Positions 7,657 through 16,200 of a DNA stretch of 64,000 nt are shown piece after piece. Made by a program: the position numbers and the translations under genes. The DNA lies in NCBI RefSeq assembly GCF_036226605.1, contig NZ_CP109000.1:3964501-4028500 (forward strand), read 5' to 3'. The notes under the pieces were generated by a model, which had not been told where the DNA came from, searched no databases, and was given only the letters and a program-made list of their open reading frames with translations. This DNA comes from Streptomyces sp. NBC_00704. GTDB lineage: Bacteria; Actinomycetota; Actinomycetes; Streptomycetales; Streptomycetaceae. Each line of letters opens with the position of its first letter. Within the stretch, counting starts at the first letter, position 1.

Positions 7657-9618
7657 CTAGTTGGAGAAGTAGAAGTACTTCCAGGCGCCGTGGGTGGTGG
7701 AGTTGACCTTGTCGCCGGAGCTGCCGTCGACGTAGGACGAGCGGACTCGGGCGCGGATGCCGGACTGGCCGGCGTGGCCCAGGTTGACGACCGACTTGCC
7801 GTTCGTGCCGAGGGCGAAGTACTCGGCGGCCCCGTCGTACCACGCGCCGCCCGAGTACACCTGGAGCTGGATCCGCTGCTTGCGGCCCTTGTAGTAGCTC
7901 ATCGTGGTGGTGCAGACGACGTCGGTGTTCTTGTGGAAGTACTGGTACGTCGTGTTGCCGATCCTGCCGGTCTTGTAGTGCCGGGTGAGGACCGTCGAGA
8001 CCTTCACCTTGGCGTAGGCCGTGGCGGTGACCGTCCGCGGGGCGTAGCGGGCGTCGCCCTTGAACACGGCGGTCAGGGTGGTGTCGCGGCTCATGTCGAG
8101 CGTGGCGGCCAGGTTGCCCTTGGAGTTGACCCTGCCGGTCCTGACGAGCTTCTTCGGCCTGTCGGCGCCGGCCGGGTCGGCCCAGATCTCCACGGCACGG
8201 TTCGTGTACGTGGTGCCGAGGTGCGCGGTGAAGGCGACGTCGGCGCCGTAGGCGTAGGTCTTGCCGTTGTTGTTCAGGGTCAGGCTCGCCGCGGCGCGCG
8301 AGACGGTGACCGTGTCGGAGGCCGTGACCGCGGCGTGGGAGGCGTCGCCCGCGTAGGTCACCGTGTACTTGACGGGGCCGCCGGCCGGCGGGGTGTCCGT
8401 GAAGGAGTACTTGCCGCCCGCGCCGAGGGGCTTGGCGCCGAGCACCTTCCCGTTCGGCGACTGCACGTCGGTACGGGTGACGGTCAGCGGCGTCCCCGCG
8501 GGCAGTGCCAGGCCGGTGCGGAGAACGCCCTTGACGGTCAGGGGCTTGGCCCGGGCGGCCGTGGCGGGGGCGTCGACCGTCAGCGTGGTCACGTAGGTGC
8601 GGGGCGCGTCGACGGAGTGGAACTCGGTGGAGCCGTCGGACCCGGTCAGCACGAACAGCTTGGCGCCGTCGTGCGACCAGTTCATCGAGTGCCCGAACCA
8701 GGGCATCCAGTTCGACGACAGGTTGCGCACGCTGGGCGGACGGGTGGGGTCGGTGCTGAAGACGTAGGTGTCGCCGAGGTCGTCGGTGTCGAGGACGGTG
8801 GCCGCGACCGTGCCGTCCTCGGCGATGCTGACCGTCTCCGGCTCGGAGGCGACCGGATAGGTGCGCACCTGCTCCAGGTCGGACAGCCGGTACTCGGTGA
8901 GCGCCCGGTTGCCCGGCCCCGCGACGACGACGTTCTGGCCGTCCGGGGTGAGCGCCGCGTCCTTGTAGAAGCCGCCCTTGTCCGCGGAGACGCGGACGGC
9001 CGGGGTGCCGGTCGAGATGTCGTAGACGATGATCGGGCCGGAGCTGATGCCCGAGTCGAGGGCCACCAGCGTGCCCGGGTTGTCGGGATCGGCGTACAGC
9101 TCGGGCGGAGTGGCGAAGTCGTGCCCGGCCGCCAGGTCGAGCGTCACCGTCGGGCTCGCGGCCGTCAGGTCCACGACACCGAGCCCCGAGTCCCACTGGT
9201 CGCCGTACCCGAACCACAACTTGCCGTCGGCGTAGGCGAGTCGGGAGGGGATGGTCCTGTCCCCGGTCGGGTATTCGGCGCTGCGGGTGAGGGTCGCCGT
9301 GTCGAAGGCGACGATCTTGTCGGCCCCCTGGACCGCGGCGTACAGCGTCCCGCCGTCCGGGCTCAGCTCCAGGTCCCGGACCTGCGGCAGGCCGGTGAGG
9401 GTGGCGGTGACCTTGCCGCTGTAGTCGGCGACGACGATCCGGTTCTGGCTGCGGTCGCTGAAGTACACCTGCTGGTGCGGGCCGTCGACGACGGTGTCGT
9501 CCGCGTCCGAGACGGCGATGGGCCTGCTGGTGTCGGCGGACGCCTGTGTGGCGCCGAGCACCATGGAACTCAGGACGACCGCCAGTGTCGTAGCGGCCGT
9601 GAGAGTGCGTCTGTGCAC
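7657..9618 (-). CDS. Secreted beta-propeller protein with Ig-like repeats
   Basis: A 653-residue exported protein. The GTG at 9618 gives a clean Sec signal (basic start, LAVVLSSMVLG, cleavage after ASA near residue 28) and a G-rich ribosome site upstream. Residues about 35-340 form a YVTN/NHL-like propeller (VYFSDRSQNRIVVADYSGK, LELSPDGGTLYAAVQG, AALTPDGQNVVVAGPG). Two or three bacterial Ig-like segments follow (PLTVKGVLRTG, YTVTYAGDASHAAV, ...FKGDARYAPRTV). The C-terminal 100 residues are Tyr-rich and unassigned. Likely an extracellular binding protein; ligand unknown. Confidence 0.8.
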   Translation of the reverse strand: MHRRTLTAATTLAVVLSSMVLGATQASADTSRPIAVSDADDTVVDGPHQQVYFSDRSQNRIVVADYSGKVTATLTGLPQVRDLELSPDGGTLYAAVQGADKIVAFDTATLTRSAEYPTGDRTIPSRLAYADGKLWFGYGDQWDSGLGVVDLTAASPTVTLDLAAGHDFATPPELYADPDNPGTLVALDSGISSGPIIVYDISTGTPAVRVSADKGGFYKDAALTPDGQNVVVAGPGNRALTEYRLSDLEQVRTYPVASEPETVSIAEDGTVAATVLDTDDLGDTYVFSTDPTRPPSVRNLSSNWMPWFGHSMNWSHDGAKLFVLTGSDGSTEFHSVDAPRTYVTTLTVDAPATAARAKPLTVKGVLRTGLALPAGTPLTVTRTDVQSPNGKVLGAKPLGAGGKYSFTDTPPAGGPVKYTVTYAGDASHAAVTASDTVTVSRAAASLTLNNNGKTYAYGADVAFTAHLGTTYTNRAVEIWADPAGADRPKKLVRTGRVNSKGNLAATLDMSRDTTLTAVFKGDARYAPRTVTATAYAKVKVSTVLTRHYKTGRIGNTTYQYFHKNTDVVCTTTMSYYKGRKQRIQLQVYSGGAWYDGAAEYFALGTNGKSVVNLGHAGQSGIRARVRSSYVDGSSGDKVNSTTHGAWKYFYFSN

Positions 9619-10555
9619 GCTGATTTCGAACCCCCCGGTACGAAAATCGGTCTGAGCCACCGCACCCGACGCGCAGGCGCATGGGCGCGAAAGGTGTGGA
9701 GTGCGTGTGGCAAGTGAGTGAAGGTTAAGTCATGCCTCTGACAAGTCGCGCACGGATATCCCCACCGCCGCCGAGCGACCGTCGACGGGCTGCCGAGCGG
9801 CGACGACGAGACGGCGCCAGCCGCCCAGCGAAGATCACTGCCGCCAACGCAAAAGCCGGAGGCCCTCAGGAGTCATCCTTGATTCGAACCTGCAACCTTC
9901 TGATCCGCAGGCGCGTTCGTTGCAAGAGCGGCTCGCGTCGACCTTCTGCTCCGCATTTGCGGTCCCCCGCCACCCGGGACGCGGGCATTCGACTGCCCGT
10001 CGACATACGTGACTGTTGATGTCACGCCTCAGCCGCCGGAACCGGCGCACGCGAGCACCGTCCTGGCCGCCGCCCGGCACCTCATGCCCGACAACGCCGC
10101 GTTTGTCACGGTGTCCGACGCCGGCGCGTCCGCAGCGGCGGAGCCGGCATGTCCCCTCCACGGACCGGAGCCCGCGACGGCTCGGCCGCGCCATGATGGC
10201 CCACTGGAGCCCGAGTACGGCCACCAGGACGTGCGATGGGTGACCACCGACGCGCCATCCATGTCCACCCTCACCATGCACAGCGGTACGGCCATCAGCC
10301 CAGTCCTGACGCGCCGCCACCACAGCCCAGCGCCGACGTGGCTGCCCAAGCTCTGGGAGTCATCGCCGACGCCGGGCCGGCTGTGCGGGTCCGGGTTCGA
10401 CTGACCGTCCTGGTCGCAGTTCTCGCCACTTCCGGCAGCTCTGCCCATCATCTTTCGCCGACAGATCGGCAACTTGGCAACATACATATGGGGACCGATG
10501 CACACTCGGGGCTTCTGGTGTCACGATGAGTCATCGCGAACATCGGGGGAGAGCC
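9619..10555. other. Long non-coding or decayed stretch with a tRNA-Arg fragment
   Basis: Apart from the propeller gene's promoter region and the tRNA-Arg fragment at 9881-9907, I see no convincing gene. Frames such as 10009-10404 (plus) and 9835-10323 (minus) have poor codon use and no recognisable motif. The composition (less GC-rich third positions) differs from the core DNA, in keeping with decayed foreign DNA. Confidence 0.5.
9881..9907 (-). repeat. 27-bp fragment of tRNA-Arg (candidate old attachment site)
   Basis: Identical to 11665-11691 inside the intact tRNA-Arg(ACG) gene, spanning T-arm, variable loop and part of the anticodon arm. Both copies have the same orientation. Such a partial duplicate is the usual scar of an element integrated at a tRNA 3' region. 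Confidence 0.75.
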
Positions 10556-11230
10556 ATGACGACAGGCGATGGCCCGTGGTGGAAGTCTTCAGATCTGAAG
10601 ATCGGGATTGTTGTGGCTGTGGTTGGAGGTGTCATCGCACTGCTCGTGGCTCTCCTCCAGCCCGAGGATTCCTCCCCACCGAGCGGCTCGGCGTCGCAGT
10701 CGGATGCCTCCCACTCTGAACTATCCCAGGCCCCTACGGGCGCCAGCGTTGATCCGAAGCCGTCGGATGGTCCCTCGGATGAGACGTCCTCCTCCACGGG
10801 CGCCTCTGACGATCCGAAGGGCGTGACCGAGTCGCCGAACAGCCCTTACGACGCTCTCGACAGCCTCATGACGGACGTCGAAGACATCAAGGTCGGTGAT
10901 CGAAATGATCTTGATGTTGATGCCAGGGTGGTTGCTGAGGAGAAGGAAGTGCATCCGGGATTCGAGGTCAACCTCTCGATGGCTCGGCTGTTCCCCGTAA
11001 ACGCCAAAAGCCTCGGGATCATCGACAACAAGAACGTTCCCCGCTGTGCCAGCCGCGCCTTGGTCAAGAGCGGGCATCTGGACCTGAGTGACGTATCGAC
11101 GGAGCAAAGTGTCTGTATGAAGACAGACCGCGGACGATGGGCGCTTCTGCAAGTGATCGACTACGAGGAGGGTGGCATTGGCGTGGACTCTGTGACCTTC
11201 CGGGTCGGCTTCCTCAAAGACCCTTCTTGA
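10556..11230 (+). CDS. Membrane-anchored hypothetical protein
   Basis: A 224-residue protein with a short cytoplasmic start (MTTGDGPWWKSSDLK), one helix at about 15-38 (IGIVVAVVGGVIALLVALLQP), a Ser/Pro/Asp-rich linker to about 100 and a soluble C-terminal domain (DALDSLMTDVEDIKVGDRND... to VDSVTFRVGFLKDPS) with two Cys. A strong GGGGGAG precedes the ATG; the in-frame ATG at 10526 was rejected for lack of one. The domain is not recognised. It lies in the tRNA-Arg-bounded islet and is probably cargo. Confidence 0.7.
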   Translation: MTTGDGPWWKSSDLKIGIVVAVVGGVIALLVALLQPEDSSPPSGSASQSDASHSELSQAPTGASVDPKPSDGPSDETSSSTGASDDPKGVTESPNSPYDALDSLMTDVEDIKVGDRNDLDVDARVVAEEKEVHPGFEVNLSMARLFPVNAKSLGIIDNKNVPRCASRALVKSGHLDLSDVSTEQSVCMKTDRGRWALLQVIDYEEGGIGVDSVTFRVGFLKDPS

Positions 11231-11253
11231 TCCGGGCAGTGCAATGACCAGAC

Positions 11254-11590
11254 CGGCGGCGGGTCGGCGCGAGCACCGGCCGCGTGCTGGTGCACACGCA
11301 CGATGGTGGAGTCCACCGCGATGCCCCAGTCGATCCCTCCGGCCGCGTCGGCCACGGCCTGGACCTGCTGTAGCAGACGCCCGCAGGTGCCGTCGGCCGA
11401 CCACAGCCGGTGGCGTTCATAGCCCGTCTTCCACGGACCGAACCGCTCGGGCAGATCCCGCCACGGCACCCCGGTCCGCACCCGGTGCAGGATCCCGTCG
11501 ATCACCTGCCGGTGATCCCGCCACCGGCCACAACGCCCGCTGCTTACCGGAAGGAACGACCGCAGCCGTTCCCACTCGCCATCCGTCGAG
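11254..11590 (-). pseudogene. Truncated IS5-type transposase
   Basis: The minus frame reads DGEWERLRSFLP, RQVIDGILHRVRTGVPWRDLPERFGPW and IAVDSTIVRVHQHAAGAR, which are the N-terminal DUF4096 domain and first catalytic Asp region of IS5-family (IS4811/IS1647-like) transposases. After HQHAAGARADPPP the similarity stops and the frame enters the 3' end of the neighbouring gene, so the catalytic C-terminal half is missing. There is no credible start with a ribosome site. No terminal inverted repeats were identified. Confidence 0.85.
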
Positions 11591-11616
11591 TCACCGCTGC
11601 ATGCCCGCGAAACACC

Positions 11617-11644
11617 AAAGGCCCCGGATCTCTCCGGGGCCTTT
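11617..11644 (-). terminator. Terminator hairpin downstream of tRNA-Arg
   Basis: AAAGGCCCCGGA (11617-11628) pairs with TCCGGGGCCTTT (11633-11644) around a 4-base loop, with A/T at the stem foot. It lies just beyond the 3' end of the minus-strand tRNA-Arg. Confidence 0.85.
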
Positions 11645-11653
11645 GACCTGTGT

Positions 11654-11725
11654 GCACTCGGCAGGATTCGAACCTGCAACCTTCTGATCCGTAGTCAGAT
11701 GCTCTATCCGTTAAGCTACGAGTGC
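11654..11725 (-). tRNA. tRNA-Arg (anticodon ACG)
   Basis: The reverse complement folds as a cloverleaf: acceptor GCACTCG/CGAGTGC, D-arm AGCTTAACGGATAGAGCA, anticodon loop CTACGGA, T-arm GCAGGTTCGAATCCTGC. CCA is not encoded. The gene is intact, and part of it is duplicated at 9881-9907. Confidence 0.95.
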
Positions 11726-11915
11726 TTGTTATTCGGTTTTTCTGTCTTCGTTCCTGGCCCTTTCGGGCCGCTCGCGGCGACAGGAAGAACATTACATGAC
11801 TGCCGCCGTCATGTGAAATCCGTTAGCCATACCCCTTGTGACCTGCGGAGATACCCTCGGAGCGGCCTCCGGGCGGTCGGGGGCCGGACCGGGCGGCGGC
11901 GGGCCGGGGAACGAC

Positions 11916-11944
11916 GAAGCCCCGGTCGGTGGGACCGGGGCTTC
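11916..11944 (-). terminator. Terminator hairpin downstream of tRNA-Ser(GCU)
   Basis: GAAGCCCCGGTC (11916-11927) pairs with GACCGGGGCTTC (11933-11944). It lies 11 bp past the 3' end of the minus-strand tRNA-Ser gene. Confidence 0.85.
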
Positions 11945-11954
11945 GGTGTTCGAG

Positions 11955-12045
11955 CGGAGGCGGAGGGATTTGAACCCTCGATGGGGCGTAAACCCCAAAC
12001 CGCATTAGCAGTGCGGCGCCATAGACCGGACTAGGCGACGCCTCC
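11955..12045 (-). tRNA. tRNA-Ser (anticodon GCU)
   Basis: The reverse complement gives acceptor GGAGGCG/CGCCTCC, anticodon stem-loop GCACTGCTAATGC with GCT, a long class II variable arm (TTGGGGTTTACGCCCC) and T-arm GAGGGTTCAAATCCCTC, with G as discriminator. It precedes tRNA-Arg(ACG) on the same strand, each with its own terminator. Confidence 0.95.
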
Positions 12046-12201
12046 AGCACAACCGCTCGCGTGTGTGCGAGTGGTGCGTGCAGATGATGACACAGTCGAG
12101 CGCGCTGTCACCAATCGGCGTCCACGGTACTAGGGACCCCCGTCGCAGGGCAAAGGCGTTGTCGGGCGCAACGTCGGCGGCGGCGGGCCGTTAGTACGGT
12201 C

Positions 12202-12744
12202 ATGCCCCAGGTCACCCCCCTCCGACGGTTCGCCGTCACCGTCTCCGCCGCCTGCGCCGCCGTGATCGCCGCCTCCGGCGCGGGCCCCGGCGCCGCGTAC
12301 GCCGGGACGGTCGGCGCGCTCACCGCCGTCGCGCCGCCGGCCGGCGCCGCCCGCCCCTTCGCGCCTCCGCCCGTACGGGACGAGGACCAGGTGTCCGGCG
12401 ATCACCTCACCGTCACCGTCCGGCACACGGGCGCGCGGGCGCACGGGCCCGTCGACGGGACCTTCGAGGTGTACTGCCACCCGGCCGGCGGCAGTCATCC
12501 GGACCCGGCGGGCGCGTGCGGCGTCCTGGACCGGGACGCCCGGTGGGGGCGGGACGTCTTCGCGCCCGTGCCCGAGGACGGGATCTGCACGATGCGGTAC
12601 GGCGGCCCGGCCACCGCGCACGTCACCGGACGCTGGGCCGGGCGGCCGGTCGACGCCGTGTACGACCGCAGCAACGGCTGTGAGGTCGAGCGGTGGGACC
12701 GGCTCGTGCCGCTGCTGCCCGATCTGCGTCCGGTCGGCCGCTGA
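12202..12744 (+). CDS. SSI-family secreted serine protease inhibitor
   Basis: A 180-residue exported protein, longer than the roughly 110-residue mature Streptomyces subtilisin inhibitors because of a Pro-rich leader. A signal peptide ends near AAYA (about residue 33). The SSI core is clear: LTVTV near 70, the disulfide-bearing GGSHPDPAGACGVL, the reactive loop CTMRYGGP and the closing TGRWAGRPVDAVYDRSNGCEVERWD. In SSI the reactive bond follows Met in CPMVYDP; here the equivalent residues are Met-Arg, so P1 is likely Met with an unusual basic P1'. It may control extracellular subtilisin/trypsin-like proteases. Confidence 0.88.
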   Translation: MPQVTPLRRFAVTVSAACAAVIAASGAGPGAAYAGTVGALTAVAPPAGAARPFAPPPVRDEDQVSGDHLTVTVRHTGARAHGPVDGTFEVYCHPAGGSHPDPAGACGVLDRDARWGRDVFAPVPEDGICTMRYGGPATAHVTGRWAGRPVDAVYDRSNGCEVERWDRLVPLLPDLRPVGR

Positions 12745-12821
12745 CCGGATCAGTGGCTGACCGGATCAGTGGTTGACCGGATCAGTGGTTGACCGGATCA
12801 GCGGTTGACCGGATCAGCGGC
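12742..12821. repeat. 16-bp tandem repeat, five copies
   Basis: Units of TGACCGGATCAGTGGY repeat five times; the TGA of the first unit is the stop codon of the SSI-type gene. Copies differ only at one or two positions. Confidence 0.9.
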
Positions 12822-13246
12822 TGATGGGCGGCTGAGCCGGGCAGCGGCCCGCCCCGGCCGTGGGCAACGTCGTCGGTCCGGACCGCAGGCGGTCGTCGGT
12901 CGGTCTCGTCGGGGCGTGGTCGTTCGGGGTTCTTGCGGGTTCGGGCGGGCGGGGGCGGAAGCACCTGTTCCGTAAAGGTCGGGCGAAGGTCCCGCGAAGT
13001 CGCGCGGGCTTGCGGGAGCATGCGGACCAGGGGCCGGACGGGCTTCGTGGCAGGCCGACGGGCGGGAGGGCCGGCGGGGAGGGGTACGGACACACGTTCT
13101 GTGGCGCTTCGTCGTGCGAGCTGCCTCTCATCCGGCGTCGCCGGAGGGACCCCAGCCCTTAGACTCCCTCGCGTGACACGCTGCGGACCGGTTGGCAAGA
13201 TGGCCCGAGCGGTCGGCAAAGTGCGGTAACAGGGAGGAAGCGACTC
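12822..13246. other. Intergenic region upstream of the PAS gene
   Basis: No gene or RNA seen. The stretch must hold the promoter of the large PAS protein; an AGGGAGGA ribosome site lies at 13231. Frames here are shadows of GC-rich composition. Confidence 0.5.
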
Positions 13247-16200
13247 GTGAGCAGCAGGCCATCCCGAGGCGCTGCTCGCCTCGCAGCCATACTCGACGCG
13301 CTTCCCGACGCGTTGTTGCTGGTCAACGCCAACGGGACGGTCGTCAACGCGAACACCATCGCGCTCGAGGCGTTCGAGACGCCGGGCACGGCCCTGGTGG
13401 GGCGCGGGCTGCTCGATCTGCTTCCGGAGTTCGACTCCAAGCTGATCCCCGGCTCCATGCGCCGCCCCGACCACATGGACCCGCGCGGCCAGACCAAGCC
13501 GACCCGGATGACCGCCCGCCGTACCGACGGCACCGAGTTCCCCGTCGAGGTCACCAGCGCCAACCTCGAGAACGGCCAGCAGGCCTACGACGGCTACGGC
13601 TACACGTCCGCCTCCGACGAACTGCTGATGCTCGTCGTGCGCGATCTCTCCGGCACCATCGACACCGAGGCCGAGCTGGCGCGTTCGCAGCGGCAGACCG
13701 AGATGATCCTGCGGGCCGCGTCGGAGGGCGTCGTCGGGACCGACACCGACGGGCGGATCGTCCTCGTCAACCCGGCCGCCGCCCAGATACTGGGCTACCG
13801 GGCCAGCGATCTCGGCGGCAAGGAACTGCACGACCTCGTGCTGCACTCGCGCGCCGACGGCTCCCCCTTCGCGTACGACGAGTCGCCGCTCGCCGACACC
13901 CTGCGCTCCGGGCGCAAGCACCGGGTGCGCGGACAGGTGCTGTGGTCCAAGAGCGGGGACAGGGTCGCGGTCGACCTGACGACCGCCCCCGTGCGGGACG
14001 GCGACCAGCTCGTCGGCGCGGTCATGACCTTCACCGACCGGCGGCCCTTCGACGCGCTCGCCGAGGAGAAGGACACCGTCGAGAAGCGGCACGCGTCGGA
14101 GCTGGAGAAGCTCTCCGAGGAGCACGCCTCCGACCTCACCGCGCTGCGCCAGCAGCACGTCGCCGAGCTGGAGGAGCTGCGCGAGCGGCACGAGGAGGAG
14201 CTCGCGGCGGGCGAGGAGCGCTACGCCGCGCTGGGCGAGCGGGAGAAGGACCGCTACGAGGCGCTCGCCGGGCGGCACGAACAGCTGCTCACCCTGCTCG
14301 GGGGTTCCCTGCGCGGACCGCTGGACGAGCTGCGCCGCGAGCTGGCCGCGCTCGCCGCCGACGACGCCGGCCAGCTGTGGCCCGAGGCCAACCAGGTGCT
14401 GCACCACCTGTCGGCCGGCTACTCCCGGATCACCACGCTCATCGACAACGTCCTCGGGTACCAGCGGCTCGACACGGGCGCGGAGACCGTCGTCCGCACG
14501 AAGGTCATGCTGGACGCCGTCGTCGCGGCGGGCGTCGACGGGGCGGTCGACCTCATCGGGCCCGGCAGGGTCCAGTTCGCCGTGCACGCGCCGCCCATCG
14601 AGGCCGAGGTCGACGCGCGGCTGCTCGCGACCGCGCTCGCGCACCTCGTCGCCGACGTCGCGGGCGTGGACGCCACCGGCAACGCGCCCGTCTCGGCGGG
14701 CGGTTACATGGACAACACGGTCGTGGTGGCGGCCGCTCAGCGCGGCGAGGTCGTGCGCATCGAGGTGCGCGGGCCGTACGCCGGCGGCGACCCCGTGCAC
14801 GAGCCGATCGTGCGGGGCATCGTGCGGGCGCACGGCGGGGTGCTGCAGACGCACGAGGTGCCGGGCATGAGCGGCAGCGCCTACGTCCTGGAGGTGCCGC
14901 TGGGCGGCGGGGCGGGAGCGGTCGCGGCCCCGCCCGCACTGGCGCTGCCCGCCCTCGCCTCCGGTCCCGACGCGGGCGCGGGCGTGGACGAGAGCGCTTC
15001 GGGCGCCCCCGTGGACCAGGGCGCCGGTGGACGCCGTCGGGCCCGGCGGTCCTCCGTGGACGCGTTCCTGGAGGGCGAGGCCGCGCCGCCCGGCGCGGGC
15101 GGCGGCACGGACGCGGACGCGTCGGCTCCCACGGGACGCCGGCGCAGGCGCGGCCCGGCCGCCCAGGAACTCCCGGGCGAACTTCCGCCCCCGGTGGGGG
15201 AGACCGACGGCGCGGACGGCACGGAGGGTTCCGGCGGCACCGGACGGCGGCGCGGACGGTCGGCCGAGGTCGCCCTCGTGGGGGACGCGGGAGCCGACGC
15301 CGGTGTCAGCGAGGGCGCCGTCATGACCGCGGCCGAGCACGCGGCGGGAACCGCCGCCTCGGGCACCGGACTCGGCGGCACCGTCCCGCCGCAGGGCGTT
15401 CCGTCCCAGGGCGTCGCGCCGCAGAGTGTTCCGCCGCAGGGCGTCCAGGCTCCGGGCGGACGCCGGGCCCGGCACGCTCCGGACGGGCAGCAGCAACAGC
15501 AGCCGCCGCACCCGCAGAACGCCCTGCCGTCCGGCCTGCCCGCGCTCGCGCCGGCGCACCCCCAGGGCGCTGCCGACCCGGCCGCCGGGTGGGAGACGGA
15601 AGAGACGGAAGAGGAGAGCGGGCAGCCCACCGGGCGTCGCCGGCGTGCGCTGGCCGCCGCGAACGAGCGCGCCGCCGCCCAGGAGGCCGCCCCCCGCTCG
15701 GTCTTCGCCCTGCCGCCCGCGGCGGCGGACCGGACGCCGGACGACCCTGACGGCCCCGACGGCCCCGACGCCGCCGGTGGGACCGGCGCGGCACACCAGG
15801 CGCCGGCCATGGGGCCGGTGCCCCCCGCCGGCACGGCTCCCCTTCCCGCCCAGGGAGCGGGAGCGATGCCGGGAGCGGGAGCGATGCCGGGAACGGGAGG
15901 GTTCTCCGGGCCCGGAGCGGTTCACGTACCGGCCCAGTCCCCCATTCCGGCGCAGTCGCCGGTTCCGGCACAGGCTCCCCTACCGCCGCAGGCCCCGGGC
16001 TCCGGACCCGTGCCTGTTCCTGTTCCTGTTCCCCCGCAGGCTCCGATTCCCGCGCAGGCGCAGGCGCCGGGCCAGGCGTCGGTCCAGGCTGCTGTCCAGG
16101 CGTCGGGCCCGGGTGTCGCGGACGGCTCCGGCGCTGACCGCGGTCGCCATGACGCCGTCACCCACGACCAGTCGGGCGACCACACCCCGCCCCAGCCGCA

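Noticed and set aside
9732..10404. Small genes in the islet (frames at 9732, 9835 minus, 10009)
   Set aside because: Poor codon use, no ribosome sites and no motifs; treated as decayed or non-coding.
13186..13225. tRNA-like D-arm (GGCCCGAGCGGTCGGC) before the PAS gene
   Set aside because: No anticodon or T-arm follows; resemblance is limited to a short GC-rich stretch.
12782..15925. A 1,047-codon open frame on the minus strand opposite the PAS gene, and several 500-700-codon frames elsewhere
   Set aside because: Products are Arg/Gly/Ala/Pro-rich with no domains; the opposite strand has proper codon bias and recognisable motifs. Such shadows are normal in 70%+ GC DNA.
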